Source: Lichina pygmaea (taxonomy: Eukaryota; Ascomycota; Lichinomycetes; Lichinales; Lichinaceae). Taken from it: a stretch of DNA of 64,000 nt. Each line of letters starts with the position of its first letter. Positions within the stretch are counted from its first letter, which is position 1. The stretch covers positions 3,100,001 to 3,164,000 of the forward strand of contig OY730175.1 of assembly GCA_963422465.1 (NCBI GenBank), given 5' to 3'. The notes below the pieces were generated by a model that was not told the DNA's origin, searched no databases, and saw nothing but the letters and a program-made list of their open reading frames with translations. The position numbers were made by a program, and so were the translations under genes. Shown here one piece after another: positions 35,501 through 45,817 of the stretch.

Positions 35501-37236
35501 TGACTGTTTGGCCACCTGGTTCCGGGGTGTGCCTGTCAAGGCAGACCTCTTCTCTTGAGAGTCATCCTTTCTGTCAGTGAGGTTCCACTGAGGACTCCTT
35601 CCCTTATCTGTCCACGCCTTCTGCGGCTGGTAACAGGTCTGAGCTGTGTTGTTAGTGCAGTTCCTAAACATGAGTACTCCTGTCCTTCAGTTAACAACTG
35701 GGTTGTGCTTCTTTAGCCAAGGCATTCTCAAATAGATATCCTGAGTGGCCAACTCAACAATATCAAGGTGGATCCTTTCAGCATGGTGTCTGGTAACTAT
35801 TTCCATTGGCTGCGTCTCATGGCAGACTAGCTCTGTCTGTCCATTTACCATCGCAAGCTAATAGGGCTACCACTTGCGTCTCCTTCCAGTGCTGAGGGTG
35901 TCGTAAAGTTATCTTGAAATGTAGTTTCCACTGGCTCCAGAGTCAACAAGTGCGTATGTCTGTACTGGTGTGTTGGCGTGTAGTGACACAGGCAATCGCA
36001 GGTGCTTTGTGTTGCTAGGGGTCATGTTGTTGAGCTCCCGATGTCACCCCTTGACAAGGGAGTTCAGTCTTTTTCTGATTGAAGTGTTTTTCCACTGACT
36101 GGGCAATGGATCCAGCTATTCCCATCAGTTCTGAGGAATCTGTTCATGAATTTATCTTGCTGATACTTGTCACATCCAGGCTTGAGGCAGTACTGCCAAT
36201 TGTTGATGTAGCAGTTGTGGTTGTTGCCTTGCTGTAGGAATATGAGGTGTTTGTGCCAATCATGTGTGTGCCCGGAGAATGCGGTGTGTTAGTGTTTATC
36301 CCAGAGATAGATCTCACACGCATCCTTCTTGCAATTAACTCAATGTTTGTGGCAGGTGGCGCGGTAGGGTGAATGTCCTCCGTACCTTCGTAGTTGTTCG
36401 TGGTAGGTGCAGTAGTGCTTTGTGCAAAACCTCCACTGTAGTTCGCTGTGCCGTAGATTTTGTGGGTCCATGCTGTAAGCATAGCTTCTTCGTGGTATTT
36501 CTTCTTTGATAGACGCAGGTTCATCTCAGTCCTCATCAGAGGTGGTTAAGGGCTCCTGTCTCTTGTCCTGACCTGTCTGTTCTGGTAGGTCCTTGCCTCC
36601 TGATGTTGCCAGTTGGTGGACTGCTTCCAATGTCTGATCGTAGTTGTCCTATTGTTTAAGGGATAGCTGAGCCTCTCCTGGTGGGTCCTCTGGCTTGATG
36701 ATATTCCAGTCTCTGTCAAGTGTATTAAGTTGCTGTCAGTGCACCTTGTTCTTTGAACAACAGTCTTTCGCCATGTGGCCTAGCTTGCCACAGGCATAGC
36801 ACTTCAGTACTTTCTCTTTTTTGTTGTTCCTTCCCTTCGTGAACTTTCCCTTGTGGTGGACTGCATCCAGTTCCATGGGTGCATAGCCATATGGGTCATG
36901 TGGTGGTGCCTTGTTAGGCAGCTTGTAGTGGTTGCTCACATGCCATGCGGGGCAGCTGTATCCTCCGTCGTGGTGTTTCTCCATCACTCGCTTGAATAGT
37001 TTGTCATCGATGTTGATTGCTTGTGCGATGAGCTTGTCCAGTGTGTCGACCACTCGTCTGTCGAAGGTGATTTCATCCTTCATGTTTTCCTTGAGTCCAC
37101 GTCAGTACATGACCATCAGGGCGTCGTCGTCCCAATCAGTCAGTACTGAGTATTGTTTGAACTGCGTGGTGTACTCTGCGGCTGAGCGTTGTTGTTTGAT
37201 GTGCTGGATCATTCGTATAGCCACTTTGTCTTTGTT

Positions 37237-37677
37237 TTTGATTTGATTTGATTTGATTCTTACACTGATTCAGCTGTTAAGCCATGCAGAACTTCTTGAA
37301 GGATTTTTGTCTCTGGTAGACTTGACTCGGGGACCTCACGCATTTACTGTACACCCCATGGTTTGTAGTGTACGTACTGTGGGAAAACCCCAAACCCTGT
37401 AGGGAAATAGGAAAACCACAGTAATAAGAGTTTTGTGGATCTTGACAGATATTGGGTGAGCTATTTCTTGAGGGTTTTCATACATCTTGCGAGGAGTACA
37501 TCTTAGACAAGTTCTATGAATCTCGGGGGTTTTTGTGGCAGAATGTGGGGTGGGTCAGATTTGAACTGACGACTAGTTTAGTCAGGTTCTCCAGGCCTGA
37601 CACCACTAGTTCCGGGTCATGGGTGCCACGTAGTGGGAAACTCTCACCAGCTTCCCGCTACACCATGCCGCCCCCCC
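37237..37677 (-). mobile_element. SINE with tRNA-like head and LINE-like 3' tail
   Basis: A 441-bp insertion in Gypsy-1a flanked by a perfect 12-bp TSD (tttgtctttgtt at 37,225-37,236 and 37,678-37,689). On the minus strand its 5' end has a box A match (TGGTGTAGCGGG, 37,665-37,654) and a box B match (AGTTCAAATCT, 37,567-37,557). Box B sits in a perfect T-arm: stem GTCAG/CTGAC with loop TTCAAAT. Near its ends are G-rich and CCACCCC strands that could pair as an acceptor stem. The 3' end (37,237-37,297) resembles the 3' ends of LINE families A and B (agaagttctgcatggct, gtgtaagaat) and has a CAAAT repeat tail. SINEs are copied by the LINE whose 3' end they mimic, so families A/B are the likely source of the reverse transcriptase. 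Confidence 0.85.
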
Positions 37678-38034
37678 TTTGTCTTTGTTAGATAGTCCAA
37701 GAGTCTTTTTGATCTTGTCCTTGAATCGTGTCTATTTTGTTATCCATTCTGTTGTGCTGTTGTAGTCTCTGTTTCCTGAGAGATGTTTGTTGATGTAGGG
37801 CTTGATCCATCAATAAGAATTACCTCTCATGTAAGTGGTTGCAAAGAGGGGCCACTTTTCCTTAGGCAGCTTCGTCTCTGGTTGGAATTGAAAGTAGACT
37901 TGGAGTTGCATGAGCCAGTCGTCGACCTTGTTTCTTTCACCGTAGAACAGGTCTGGCTTGGCGACGCTAATCTTTCCATCTGGGAATCCGGGGTTGGTTG
38001 CTCCTGAGGTACTCATCCTTGAGGGTCTTCAAAG

Positions 38035-38469
38035 TGTTGCGGTCTGTACCGTGCTGTCCTAACCGAGTATAGAATTAAGGGCGAGATGCGGAAGGCGGGT
38101 TGGTTCTCGCAGGAGAGGAGTGTCAAGGAGCGCGAAGGGGTTTGGTGGAACGTGGTGGTGGTGACACCTGATCAATAGCTTCGTACAAAAGGATTGTATT
38201 GAAGTAGATCTAGTTGTCTGGATCACAACATGAGTTGAAGACGATCGTTCCATAAGGGAACTATCGCCAGACTATATAGTGCTCAGTCCGTGAGCTCAGT
38301 GAGCTCTGCTCACTTTGCTCACGCATATGCATGCTGCGGCGAGCAACCCCTGGTCGGTCTCGCCGGTCACGTGACTGCTTCCCGTGTTATGCGGCCTGGT
38401 ACTTCCGTCCAGTATCCTGTCTGCTGCTTTCTGTGAGTATAAAGACTGTGTTCCTCCTGGGTCGTAACA
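38035..38469 (-). repeat. Gypsy-1a 5' LTR, 435 bp
   Basis: Pairs with 31,814-32,298. It contains a TATA-like box near 38,272 (actatatagtgc) and another (gtataaag, near 38,437). The gag start lies just inside it at 38,016. Confidence 0.92.
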
Positions 38470-38474
38470 GCTAT

Positions 38475-38975
38475 GCCTTCCATGAGGCCTGTCTCATCCA
38501 TGTTATACCAGAACTGGGGTGTGATACTTGAGATCTTTGGATGTGCCATCATCTTAGAAAACAGCTTTATATTAGCTTCTGAGGCACTATTCTTCCTGAT
38601 CTGATCAAGTGGAACTGCTTTCAGAGACTTAACCTCTGGGTTCTGTCACAAGAAGTTCTTAATCTAATGCTTTCCCAGAGGTTTATCATCCCCTCCAGCT
38701 TTGAGCAGTTTCTCAGTGAAATAAGCAAGCTGTTGATGCTGGGGTGCAAAGCCTAGTGAGGCTTGGAGGAGGACCCAGTCTTGCAGACTGGATTCCTGGT
38801 CTAGGGAGAGCCTTTGGCAACTCTGGTTGAAGACTGATCGCACATCTCACCCACACAATTGGGCTTGGAGGGTGGTGCGAGGGATCCCCCAGGTTTTGGT
38901 GGCAGAAGCAACTGGCATTCCATTAGAAGTAGCTGACAGCATGTTCTGAAGGTCCTCGGTCGTGTACGAAGGCAT
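38475..38975 (-). pseudogene. pogo-like transposase, N-terminal part
   Basis: Starts at ATG 38,975 (MPSYTTEDLQNML), the usual start of fungal CENP-B/pogo transposases. A helix-turn-helix region follows (ASATKTWGIPRTTLQ), then the second DNA-binding helix region (SLDQESSLQDWVLLQASLGF) and the first catalytic Asp block (WYNMDETGLMEG). Three stops are visible: two TGA where the family has Arg (near 38,848 and 38,645) and a TAG where it has Trp (near 38,660). All are C-to-T type changes. The frame is then cut by the LTR element after MEGIA. Confidence 0.83.
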
Positions 38976-39238
38976 GCTGAATCAATTGAGCTACTTAGAA
39001 GTCTGGATACTTGATTTTTGGAGATGCTACGACGTGTTGTTGATGGAAGAGTCGCGTCGCTTGGTAGGGTGGCCGTGAGGGGGGGGTGGCCCTGAGAGGG
39101 GTGGCCGTGAGGACCTTACAGTACGTTTTTTTACGGCACGTGATACGATACGTACCTAGCAAAGCTCTCCTCGTACCGTACGTTGCACTTCGATGTACGA
39201 GTACGAGTATTCCCCGCATGCCTTGCGAGGGAACGACA

Positions 39239-40174
39239 ATGGAGGAACTGGAGGCTCGACACAACAAGGAGCAGACGGATCTTCGGTCTCGTGTGACGCA
39301 GAGGACAAAGACGGCAACCAAGAAGACGAGAAGAAAGATCCAGGCCGAGTGCGAAGCCATGGAGAGAGACTTGAACGAGAGGCATGCTCGAGAAAAGTCC
39401 GAGCTGAGCAGGCAAAGCTCTGGGGCAGAGCCAAACGACGGAAGGTCGTCCGTAGAGGCTGCAACTTCTCCGGAGACTAGGACGTCAGAATCTCACGCGA
39501 AGCCCGAGGCAGAGCCAGCTCCGCCGTCCGGCGACGGACCCGGCCACGTGCGGAAGCCGAACAGACAGAAGGCACGTCTGGCCCGCCGGGCTGCCGCCAT
39601 CGAAGCTCAAGCGACCGAGGCGGCCGAACAGGCGGCGACGATGCCGGACGTGCGGGGCCAAGAACGCGACCAGATCGCGTCTGCGCTAAAGAAGCACGGG
39701 CTCGAGGAAAAGGACATCAGACCGGACGGGCACTGCCTCTACGCAGCGTTCGCCGACCAGTTGGCGGCGACCGGCACGACGCCGCCCGCTGCGGACGGTG
39801 ACCTGCCGGTGTCGAGTGCCGGCGACGTCGGATACGAGACGCCCGACTACAGGATGGTCCGACGTGCGACCGCCGTCCACATACGAGAGAGTGCTGACCA
39901 CTTCGCTCCCTTCATCGAAGAGCCCGTCGAGGAGTACGCCCGCAAGGTCGCCGAGACGGCCGAGTGGGGTGGCCACCTGGAGCTCATGGCGCTGGCGCAG
40001 ATCTACGGCGTGAAGATCAAGGTCGTGCAAGGCAACGGCCACATCGAGACCATCGAGCCATCCGATCGAGAACGCTCCCCGGACACCCGGACCATCTGGC
40101 TGGCCTACTACCGGCATCACTACGGACTCGGAGAGCATTACAACTCTTTGCGACCGGCGACCGGCCGGAGCTAG
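39239..40174 (+). CDS. OTU-family deubiquitinase, OTUD6/Otu2 type, 311 aa
   Basis: A single-exon gene. ATG 39,239 (MEELEARHNKEQTDL) matches how Otu2/OTUD6 proteins start; an in-frame ATG at 39,218 is an alternative, and the frame further upstream has none. Residues 1-60 form a charged coiled coil, 60-130 a disordered Pro/Ala-rich linker, and about 140-311 the OTU domain. The catalytic Cys is residue 166 in DGHCLYAAFADQL, and the catalytic His is probably residue 300 in YGLGEHYNSL. The enzyme removes ubiquitin from proteins; Otu2 in yeast acts on ribosomes. The start lies only about 100 bp from the right end of the pogo-like transposon, so its promoter may be altered. Converges with the methyltransferase gene 162 bp away. 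Confidence 0.9.
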   Translation: MEELEARHNKEQTDLRSRVTQRTKTATKKTRRKIQAECEAMERDLNERHAREKSELSRQSSGAEPNDGRSSVEAATSPETRTSESHAKPEAEPAPPSGDGPGHVRKPNRQKARLARRAAAIEAQATEAAEQAATMPDVRGQERDQIASALKKHGLEEKDIRPDGHCLYAAFADQLAATGTTPPAADGDLPVSSAGDVGYETPDYRMVRRATAVHIRESADHFAPFIEEPVEEYARKVAETAEWGGHLELMALAQIYGVKIKVVQGNGHIETIEPSDRERSPDTRTIWLAYYRHHYGLGEHYNSLRPATGRS

Positions 40175-40336
40175 CCGACGAAGCTGCGCTCGTAACGATG
40201 GGCAGGCGTGGCAGGATGCGACAACATGAACAGTGCCGCAACGGCATCCAACAGCCTTCTTCTGGGATCGGAGCAGAGGTGACGGCAGCGGACAAGACGA
40301 CATCGTTCTGTCCACCTGGAACGACGGACCAGCGCC

Positions 40337-41261
40337 TCAGGCACGCCGCCACACGCTTATCCAATCCGTATCCTTTCCGATCGCGTGCGTTCTCTCCGGC
40401 TGCCAGTGAGCGACTCTCACCAGGCCGTCCTGGGCTCGTGGTCCCATCTCGTGCTCCAGCAGATCGTCTTCGTCGTCGTATGGCAGCTGCTCTCCCGGAC
40501 GGTTCAGATGACCGAGGTACACCTTTGGCGCAACACCAAAGGGCGGACCTTTGAGCGACGGCGGCTTGGTGGTGGGAAACTCGACGCATACGAGGCGGCT
40601 CGACCGGTCCTTCGAGAGCAACTGGGAGTGCCGAAGCGACCACTTTGGACGCAGGATCGGGGGAAAGATGCACAAGAACTGAAGGGTAAAGGGCCTTGGC
40701 TTAGTGCGCCCTCTCTTCATCTCTCTCTGTCTCTCCTCCGTCTCTCTCGCCGGAAGGCATCGTCGTGCTTACCGTGTAATCGTAGATCAGGTCGAACGCC
40801 GATGCGCCATCGGCCTCGCCGAGCCAGCCGTCTTCGAAGAAATCCCCGAGGATGAAGACTGCTCGACCGGAGCCACGCTCGAGGTTGCGTGGCGGATACT
40901 CGCCAGCGTGCTCGCGTGCAAACTCCCGACACTGCTCGACCGCCATTGGCGAGACCTCCAGTCCGTAGGCGTCGTACCCGAAGCTCGCGAGCAGCAGCAC
41001 GTCATAGCCTTTGCCGCAGCCCGGCACCAAGGCTCGTTTGCGGCGCGATCCGGCCTCGTCGGACGACGGAGCTTCCAACGGCTTGGCCTGATCGGCCAAC
41101 GCGTCCTCCAAGGCCGGGTTGGGCCGGCCGCGATCCCAGGGCACGAAGCCGTTCTCCCACAGCTGCGACCACTTCTGGTTACGCTCGACTTCGGGCGTGT
41201 CAGCGAAATGCTGGCGCAGGCGATCACGAATCTCATCGACCGACGTCGACTCGTGATTCAT
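40337..41261 (-). CDS. TPMT-family thiol/thiopurine S-methyltransferase, 276 aa, two exons
   Basis: Exon 1 is 41,261-40,773, the intron is 40,772-40,679 (94 nt, GTAAGC to CAG, phase 0), and exon 2 is 40,678-40,337. The start MNHESTSVDEIRDRL was chosen as the first ATG before the conserved WSQLWENGFVPWDRGRPNPA, a TPMT signature. The SAM-binding motif is ALVPGCGKGYDVLLLASFGY, with the acidic ribose-binding region GLEVS. The intron joins FDLIYDYT to FLCIFPPILRP, exactly as in the family, and GPPFGVAPKVY follows. These enzymes move methyl from SAM to sulfur (or halide) substrates. The substrate here is unknown; a role in detoxifying thiols is inferred. Cytosolic, with no signal peptide. Its upstream region is packed with TACGTA palindromes. 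Confidence 0.92.
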
Positions 41262-41339
41262 CTTCGGAGAGGGTGAAGGCGTAGCGACTCTTGACGGTCC
41301 TCGAACTCGGGCTGCTATTTTGACGAGGGCATCCGATTG

Positions 41340-41615
41340 ATGGAAGGGAGTACGTAAGTACTTACGTACTGTGCTCTCGATGTATACGTACCGAACGTAC
41401 GTATGTACGTACTCTACTTCCATACGTTGCCTGAAGTTCGACTGCAACTCGTACTGCAGCGTACCGATACCAATTACGATACGTACTGTACGTATAAGTG
41501 AGTAGTACGGAGTACGTATTACTGCGCGTGAGTACGGAATATCAGATGCGGGGTTTCTGGTACGTACCTTCCGTACGTCGTACCTACATACGGAAGTACG
41601 TACGTACATATCTAT
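41340..41615. repeat. Cluster of TACGTA/GTAC palindromes upstream of the methyltransferase
   Basis: Many gtac, tacgta and gtacgtac units lie within 280 bp of the divergent 5' flank. Similar clusters are at 22,590-22,680, 26,080-26,300 and 30,035-30,200. They are in intergenic DNA, not in the transposons. Confidence 0.7.
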
Positions 41616-42683
41616 TTTTACGTAGCTCTGACTACCAACTTCGTTCGTGCGGTGTTGGCGGATTACTAATCCGCCAAGCCTTACGTAATGTACTGCATCT
41701 ATATCACAGAGATCTGTCGATAGCGGACCGCAAAACCTGGAAGAATGATGGTTTCTTCCTCACTTCTTGGCCTTGTTTACAGTCTGTCACAAGTTGGGGC
41801 CACTGGTTGTTTTAAAGACAATCTTACATTCCATATTATATAACAATCCTTTTTTCCCCCATCATCATGAGTTTGATGATAAAGTCTCACATGTTGGCTT
41901 ATTAGCCTGTTCATTCGACGAGGAGCGTTCAGACTTGCACTTCAGGTCTTTTTCATAAAACTGTTGAATATATCTCTTGTCAAGTCTGGCTACTTCAGGG
42001 CGATGCGTGCTTATCCTCACGATAACTACCTTCTAGCTTCCACCAAGGGCAACAGAATAGATAACTTCATTTCGCACTCAGGGCCTCTATCCAGGATTCA
42101 AGTCGTATTCCCACCATTGAAGAGTAGAGCTAGATCTCATGAAGAGTATCGTGAGTGTCAAGCGCCGACCAAAAGAGCCAGGGAGCTAATTAACAAGACA
42201 GCAGGCAGCCATAAAGCCTGCACAGGAAGGCTGCACCAGCCTGGCGCCACGCTCCCCCCACCCACGCCAACCTCCTATTCGAGCAGGCCTGCAACCTGTT
42301 CGTCCCACTTTGTCCGCAATGTGGCGAAGCTGTGTTCAGGCTGCACCGTCGTGGTTCAGCTTTCGGTCACTGTTGACATCATCCATCAAGAAGACCCGGA
42401 TGCACAGTGTCCAGTCACAGGCTTCTGATATGTGCGTCGGTGCGTGCGCTACCGTTGTCGGTCGCCCGAGCCACCGTCCCACACTCTTGAGTGGAACCGT
42501 GTCTGCCTCTCTATCCAAACTCAGCCCACGGCTGAGAAGCAGCCTCTTCGGGATCACTGCTTTGGCCAGCGCTTTTCCTCCCAGCAGTTTGATATCTCTC
42601 CTGTCGCGGCACCATCACTGAGAACTGCGAGGATGGCGGAGGATCACGCAAGCCCATTGTCTTGAGGTACTCTTATAAGTACC
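41616..42683. other. Intergenic, no gene seen
   Basis: AT-rich at first (41,616-42,000), then mixed. No exon chain, RNA gene or repeat was recognised. The last part is the promoter side of the next gene. Confidence 0.5.
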
Positions 42684-44054
42684 ATGGCCACTTTCTTCAT
42701 CCTCACCCTGATGCATGCTGCCGCTGGCATGTCATCGCTGGGTTCCACGGTGACGCTGTCTGACCTGGGACGTGCGAGCTTGCATCTGGGCTTCACGCCT
42801 CGGCCCATCAATGGACCGGATGTGAAGCGACTTCATTCGAAGCTCCTCAAGGAAGCCGTGCAGCCAAACATCTGTGGGTACCAAGACGCAGATGAAGGTG
42901 AGTGACTGCCGCGGCCCCTGCTGGGCTTTGGACTGACAAGGCCTGCGGAAAGCCAGCTGATGTATCCTGCGCTTCCAAAAGGATAGGTCCATCACTTGCG
43001 CATGGTCCTGAACATGCTACTTCTACACGAGCACGGGAGTCTGGGCCATGCTCGGCTGTTGCTCAGGAACGAATCTCCAGAACTGCGGCTGGGTGATGGC
43101 ATGTGTCGGCCGTGCTGACTACCGTGCCGGATGCAAATCCAAGTGCCAAGAAGATCCCTTCACACTGAAGTGGCAAGACCACCTGGGGGAGGGGGGCTGC
43201 GCGTCGCAAGGGTCGGTGTTGGCAACCACCGTCGATTGCCCAAGACGCAGCACCAGCACCCGATCGTACTATCACACCTATCGCTATCCCGACGCCAGCG
43301 TCATAGACTACCGCTGTGGCTTGATAGCGCATCCAAGATTGCGCACTATCGAGACCACGTACTCCGGTCAGTCGCTAGAGACCTACAGCTTCCAATTCAC
43401 CACTCGCACCCTGAGCGACATCGACGACATGTACGGCCTGTCCTCGAACAAGATCGACAGTGTGGACCCCACCGACAGCACTGTCGATTCGCCCGCCGTA
43501 CACGTCTACCCCAGGGCTCAACAACCAGCGTGGGCCTGATCGTGGGTGGTGTCATGGGTGGGCTTGTCCTGATCGGCGTCGCCACTGCTGTCGGTCTCGT
43601 GTTCCTCTTCAGCCGACGGCGACATCGCCGCGTCCAGGCGACCCTTGGCGCCGCCAGCCAAGCCCAACCACCAGGCTACAGGCCGGCGGGCCAGGACCCG
43701 CCGCCGCAGCCGCCGGGGAAGTTGTCGGCACAGCCTCGGTACTATGCGCCCTTGTCTACCAAGGTCGACACGCCGTATAATCCGAGCTCGCAGCAGCAGC
43801 AGCAGCAGCAGCCTCAGGAACTGCCGCTCCTCAGCCCGGTGCCGTCTGACGAGCCCGCGCTACCCGCGACCACGCTCCTAGAGGCTTACAACCGAGGCTC
43901 GTACATACCGGTGCCGGCCCAGGATCCCTCGGCGCCCCAGCCCAACGTCCACCAGCTGCACGCCAACTGGGCCAGTCCACCGCCGCGCCATCTCTTTGCA
44001 GCCCTCCCTGGACACCGGCACCGGCACCGGTCCAATGAACCAGGCGCTAGATGA
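42684..44054 (+). pseudogene. Cys-rich single-pass membrane protein gene, apparently damaged
   Basis: Exon 1 (42,684-42,897; ATG in ACCATGG) encodes a signal peptide (MATFFILTLMHAAAG) and the start of an ectodomain (NICGYQDADE). An intron (42,898-42,956, GTGAGT to CAG) joins in phase to a Cys-rich part. Near 43,021 the frame must shift by one base to reach FYTSTGVWAMLGCCSGTNL, which continues through CGWVMACVGRADY. A second change near 43,462-43,514 is either a 53-nt intron with a weak donor (GTGGAC to CAG) or another indel. It leads to a membrane segment (VGLIVGGVMGGLVLIGVATA), a basic stop-transfer stretch (SRRRHRR) and a Pro/Gln-rich cytosolic tail with seven CAG codons. Similar Cys-rich surface proteins are common in filamentous fungi; no function is known to me. 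A sequencing error could also explain the first break. Confidence 0.65.
43791..43811 (+). repeat. CAG trinucleotide repeat, seven units
   Basis: Encodes seven Gln in the cytosolic tail of the Cys-rich membrane protein. A likely length-variable site. Confidence 0.9.
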
Positions 44055-45817
44055 TCGAGTACGCCGCTGACGCGGACGAACGGTGCATCGTCGCATCTTC
44101 TGCTTGTTGTTCGGCCCTCTTCGGCCCTCTTCGGTTGGGCTACGCTTTGGTGAACGGTATATGTTGCGAAGATGGCTAGCTCGTCGACCAAATATCGGGG
44201 TTTGCACCGGCTTCGCTTCCGGCTTCAAGTTTCGCACATGCGACCGACTCCACTGTGATGGGTCCTTTGCCTCGGGCCTGATGAGACATGGATGTAGGCG
44301 TACCGTACAGGGCAAGGAGAATCAAATATGCTGGGGAGGGTGGGGGGTTCTTCCACCTCACATGTTCAGCGGAGCAGATCCTTTGGGTGGTACGCCGGGC
44401 TTACAGTACTGGACGATGCAGTAGCTACTCGTAGTCGCTCTTCACCCTGGGATTCATGCTACTGTACGGAAGTACTACAGCACGTACTTCCCTACAGTAC
44501 GTCTATATCATGTCAGCGTCATTTGCCGCAGCATCCCGAGTTCTTGGCAGCCTTCCCTCTTTCTCCTCTCTTGTTGTTTGGATCCGTACGGCAAGGCAAA
44601 GCTGGTTTCAATTGCGGTTCTCTACCTTGATTGTCTGATTTAAGCATCATGTCATCTTGTCAGATAAACATCCCGATGATCTTGATTCCGGCAGTCGTAT
44701 GATTGGGGAACGGCAAATGCCGAGAAGCGATTTGCGGCAAGAGTACGGAGTACGGTACAGTCGTACGTTACGTAGACGGTATCGGTAAGTATGGCGTGTT
44801 TCATGCTCCGTAACCTTCTCGCCGAGTTCGAAGTGTGAGATGCAACCTCTTCGTATCCGCTGTGGCAGAAGAGCTTGCAGTGCAGTCCCCTCTAGCGTTA
44901 GCTGCTGTGCCGGGGTCTACGAATCCTGCATGCATCGGCAAGAGAGTGGTGTTCCGGTTCAGGTCCGCTACTCTCTGGTGCTCTTTACTGTCGACTTTCG
45001 ATGCCTGGGGGAAGAATGTCGGGACCGACACGCACCCCGAGCAACAGCCAAGTCCGTGGTGACGGCGAAGGGTGAATTGCCTGAGTTGAAGGACTCTTCC
45101 GGCATCGTTGCCGAGACTCGGCCGGGTGTCCCGAGGAACAGGATGCGCCGGATGCTTCATGATGGTCACCGTTCTTTACGTGGTGGAGGCTAGGCTGTGG
45201 ACACACAACAGATGACGTTGCTCTTCGACATGCCTATCGCGGTGGCATGTGCGTGGCGCTGTGTTGTGTCGTACTACTCAGGCCGGGATAAACCAAGCGA
45301 TCGGTCAAGGAGCCAGCCTTGCCTCGTGAGTATGCCTCCTTGGGCAGAGCTCCCTTGTCTCACGACATGTTCAGCTTTCCCGGACCCGAGGGAGACATGG
45401 GTAGCTCGGACCTGGAGAGGAGGTAAACAAGACCTGGGTCAACTAGGTCCTTGCGGTGGAAAACCAGCCACCTGTTGTAAACGCTGCGGAAACAAACCGC
45501 CGATGGAACCAAAGCTACGGATCAGGTTAACTCCTGGCTTGCCTCTTTGGTCTAAAGGCTGGCCGACTGTCATGCTCTGTCACGCCAAAGCAGGCATGAT
45601 GCGCCCAAGAGTCAACCCCGATCGAGTCTTGCCAGGCGTTCCCTGTTCCCAAAGGGGCGATGCGCGGGCTGTGGACCGAGCCTTCTGTCCGTTGCGCGGC
45701 GCTATTTACAACGTCTCTTTGTTGTGGAAGCGATCTAGCCGCCGTCTTGGCCCAAGGAAGCTATCTTAGGTATTTACAGGATCGTTGCCGGCCCGAGAAG
45801 TTTCAGCGTAGCTATTC
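44055..45817. other. Intergenic, no firm gene
   Basis: Long frames on both strands (for example 45,197-45,769 plus, which lacks an ATG start) show no motif or splice support. GTAC-rich short stretches lie at 44,460-44,510 and 44,740-44,780. Confidence 0.45.

Larger units (their letters stand above)
31814..38469 (-). mobile_element. Gypsy-1a: Ty3/gypsy chromovirus, both LTRs present, coding region broken
   Basis: A minus-strand LTR retrotransposon inserted in the pogo-like transposon with a perfect 5-bp duplication (gctat at 31,809-31,813 and 38,470-38,474). Parts in order from the 5' LTR at 38,469: gag (about 38,016-36,736, with a zinc knuckle CYACGKLGHMAKDC), aspartic protease (DSGASGNY, about 35,930), reverse transcriptase (about 35,404-34,680), RNase H (about 34,560-34,190), integrase (about 33,960-33,200) and a C-terminal chromodomain (near 32,730-32,880). 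It is broken, with roughly ten breaks. A SINE sits in the gag region. The LTRs differ by about eight bases, all transitions, plus one 50-bp duplication, so the insertion is fairly young. Confidence 0.92.
30601..39136 (-). mobile_element. pogo/Fot-like DNA transposon, split by a chromovirus (ends approximate)
   Basis: The left end (30,601-30,672) and right end (39,060-39,136) carry matching inverted repeats built from ctcacggccaccc units and an outer cgtaaaaaaa. Between them, on the minus strand, is a CENP-B/pogo-type transposase in two pieces (38,975-38,475 and 31,808-30,717). The pieces are separated by an LTR element (31,814-38,469) that duplicated gctat. Without that insertion the transposon would be about 1.9 kb, the usual size of Fot/pogo elements. 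The exact outer ends and the TA duplication could not be fixed. Confidence 0.8.

Noticed and set aside
37540-37677. A functional tRNA gene
   Set aside because: The T-arm and boxes are present, but box spacing is too long, no normal anticodon arm is seen, and the unit lies in a TSD-flanked insertion with a LINE-like tail.
43131-43400. An independent gene in the third frame before the membrane segment
   Set aside because: The Cys-rich sequence is in the other frame here; only the part after about 43,515 is meaningful in this frame.
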